A DNA stretch of 64,000 bases from the NCBI GenBank assembly GCA_947444195.1, contig CANEZL010000005.1:116549-180548 (forward strand), read 5' to 3'. The DNA comes from Methylobacteriaceae bacterium. GTDB taxonomy: Bacteria > Pseudomonadota > Alphaproteobacteria > Rhizobiales > Beijerinckiaceae. The translations under genes and the position numbers were made by a program. Below the pieces are notes generated by a model that was not told where the DNA came from, made no database searches, and saw nothing but the letters and a program-made list of their open reading frames with translations. Positions 62,919 to 64,000 of this stretch are shown one piece after another; position 1 is the first letter of the stretch, and every line of letters begins with the position of its first letter.

Positions 62919-62973
62919 GGGCGGGCACTGGGGATCGACGTGGCCAACGGAGGATCTGCTGCCCCGGGGCGGA

Positions 62974-63001
62974 TTGACGGCGCTCAAATTTCTCTTAGAG
63001 T
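62974..63001 (+). promoter_or_regulatory. Candidate promoter for xoxF
   Basis: TTGACG at 62974-62979 and TAGAGT at 62996-63001 are 16 bp apart, giving a sigma-70-like pair about 190 bp before the xoxF ATG. The -10 box is weak. It would produce a long 5' leader. Confidence 0.4.
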
Positions 63002-63190
63002 TCCCTCAAGCCTCGGTTTCGAGGGGCCGGCCCGGGGGATGGTCGGCTCTGGTTCGGTGCTGGTTCGGCACCGTCAAGCGACCCGCTACCGAGGCGCAAC
63101 CCATCCCTAGTTGCAAACAGCAGGTCAGGTCCCGAAGCCGCGGGCTGAACACTCGTGGCTTGAGGCCTCAAAGACTTGTCGGAGGAATCC

Positions 63191-64000
63191 ATGAGAGCGG
63201 TTCATCTCCTTGCCCTCGGCGCGGGCGTCGCGGCTGTCGCCGCGCCGGCTCTCGCCAACGAGAGCGTCATGAAGGGCATCGCCAACCCGGCGGAGCAGGT
63301 GCTTCAGACGGTCGATTACGCCAACACCCGCTATTCGAAGCTCGACCAGATCAACGCGTCGAACGTGAAGAACCTCCAGGTCGCCTGGACCTTCTCGACC
63401 GGCGTGCTGCGCGGCCACGAGGGCTCGCCCCTCGTCGTGGGCGACGTGATGTACGTCCACACCCCCTTCCCGAACATCGTCTACGCCCTCGACCTCAACA
63501 ACGAGGCGAAGATCCTCTGGAAGTACGAGCCCAAGCAGGATCCGTCCGTGATCCCGGTGATGTGCTGCGACACGGTCAACCGTGGCCTGGCCTACGCCGA
63601 CGGCGCGATCCTCCTGCACCAGGCCGACACCACCCTGGTGTCGCTCGACGCCAAGACCGGCAAGGTCAACTGGTCGGTCGTGAACGGCGACCCGAAGAAG
63701 GGCGAGACCAACACCGCCACCGTCCTGCCGGTGAAGGACAAGGTCATCGTAGGCATCTCGGGCGGCGAGTTCGGCGTGAACTGCCACGTCACCGCCTACG
63801 ACCTGAAGTCGGGCAAGAAGGTGTGGCGCGGCCACTCCCAGGGCCCGGACGCCGACATGATCATGGATCCCGAGAAGACCACCTCGCTCGGCAAGCCGGT
63901 CGGCAAGGACTCCTCGCTGAAGACCTGGGAAGGCGATCAGTGGAAGACCGGCGGCGGCTGCACCTGGGGCTGGTTCTCCTACGATCCCAAGCTCGACCTG
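63191..64000 (+). CDS. xoxF: Lanthanide-type PQQ methanol dehydrogenase XoxF (5' part)
   Basis: The first 270 residues of a periplasmic PQQ alcohol dehydrogenase; the gene continues past the edge. A signal peptide ([20 protein letters not shown]) ends at ALANES. Beta-propeller sequence follows: [40 protein letters not shown] and the vicinal Cys-Cys pair in [33 protein letters not shown] matches XoxF5 and differs from MxaF at many positions. The extra Asp that binds lanthanide lies beyond the window and is unverified. GGAGGAATCC precedes ATG 63191. Confidence 0.93.
   Translation, partial: MRAVHLLALGAGVAAVAAPALANESVMKGIANPAEQVLQTVDYANTRYSKLDQINASNVKNLQVAWTFSTGVLRGHEGSPLVVGDVMYVHTPFPNIVYALDLNNEAKILWKYEPKQDPSVIPVMCCDTVNRGLAYADGAILLHQADTTLVSLDAKTGKVNWSVVNGDPKKGETNTATVLPVKDKVIVGISGGEFGVNCHVTAYDLKSGKKVWRGHSQGPDADMIMDPEKTTSLGKPVGKDSSLKTWEGDQWKTGGGCTWGWFSYDPKLDL

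Larger units (their letters stand above)
62524..63190. other. 667-bp leader of xoxF
   Basis: No convincing gene lies here; open frames such as 62820-63110 lack ribosome sites and biased codon use. Bases 62815-62920 are clearly less GC-rich than the rest of the window. Listed separately are a repeated TTGTGC motif and a promoter-like pair. The end CGGAGGAATCC is the ribosome site of xoxF. Confidence 0.6.

Noticed and set aside
62820..63110. A 96-codon open frame in the xoxF leader
   Set aside because: No ribosome site, irregular codon use, low complexity match to any family, and it overlaps the promoter-like pair.
63191..64000. mxaF, the calcium-dependent methanol dehydrogenase large subunit
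   Set aside because: The N-terminus ([32 protein letters not shown]) and the [20 protein letters not shown] segment agree with XoxF and not MxaF. The lanthanide-binding aspartate is past the edge, so this rests on overall similarity.
1..64000. A CRISPR array or prophage
   Set aside because: No regularly spaced direct repeats with unique spacers, and no integrase, capsid or terminase gene. The repeats present are palindromic intergenic elements and short tandem units.

Overview
The window is a GC-rich, gene-dense chromosomal segment from a methylotrophic alphaproteobacterium, almost certainly Methylobacterium or Methylorubrum. That assignment rests on gene content: a block of tetrahydromethanopterin (H4MPT) C1-transfer genes (fae, mch, mtdB, mptG, fhcBADC), a lanthanide-type methanol dehydrogenase gene (xoxF) cut by the right edge, two ethylmalonyl-CoA pathway genes (ecm/meaA and ccr) and homospermidine synthase. 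No phage, plasmid, insertion sequence or CRISPR array was seen.

Layout. 0.1-7 kb: an MBL-fold hydrolase, a GH13 trehalose-synthase-like enzyme, a class A penicillin-binding protein and an exported protein of unknown function. 7-19 kb: a two-domain glycosyltransferase with an unknown partner, tRNA-Val(GAC), small soluble proteins, then envelope polysaccharide genes (deacetylase, CelD-like acyltransferase, Wzz/Wzc-like protein without a P-loop, Wza-like lipoprotein). 19-24 kb: a giant exported TPR protein and an IalB-family protein. 24-34 kb: homospermidine synthase, a Uma2 protein, a short Smr-like/DUF1206 pair, a CapD-type sugar dehydratase, an OhrR regulator, small exported proteins, an epimerase/WecA-type pair and a periplasmic catalase-like peroxidase. 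34-40 kb: ecm - katA - ccr. 40-41 kb: a small basic protein and a decayed brnT-brnA toxin-antitoxin module. 41-53.4 kb: the H4MPT block. Reading leftward it runs mptG, mtdB, orfY, mch, orf5, orf7, fae; fhcB-A-D-C runs rightward from a shared divergent region. 53.5-62.5 kb: a small exported protein, MaeB-type malic enzyme, an acetyltransferase, small proteins, a GT2 glycosyltransferase, aspS and ribonuclease D. 62.5-64 kb: a long leader and the first 270 codons of xoxF.

How the genes work together. XoxF oxidises methanol in the periplasm. Fae condenses formaldehyde with H4MPT, MtdB oxidises methylene- to methenyl-H4MPT, Mch hydrolyses that to formyl-H4MPT, and FhcABCD passes the formyl group to methanofuran and releases formate. 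MptG makes the H4MPT precursor. OrfY, Orf5 and Orf7 are probable cofactor-assembly enzymes. Ccr and Ecm carry acetyl-CoA through the ethylmalonyl-CoA pathway, which replaces isocitrate lyase in these organisms.

A second theme is repeats. At least four families of short palindromic elements sit between genes, and several contribute the TAG stop codon of the preceding gene. The two observations I rate highest are the brnTA module, whose two lesions can be read directly, and a pair of TTGTGC motifs 21 bp apart in the xoxF leader.
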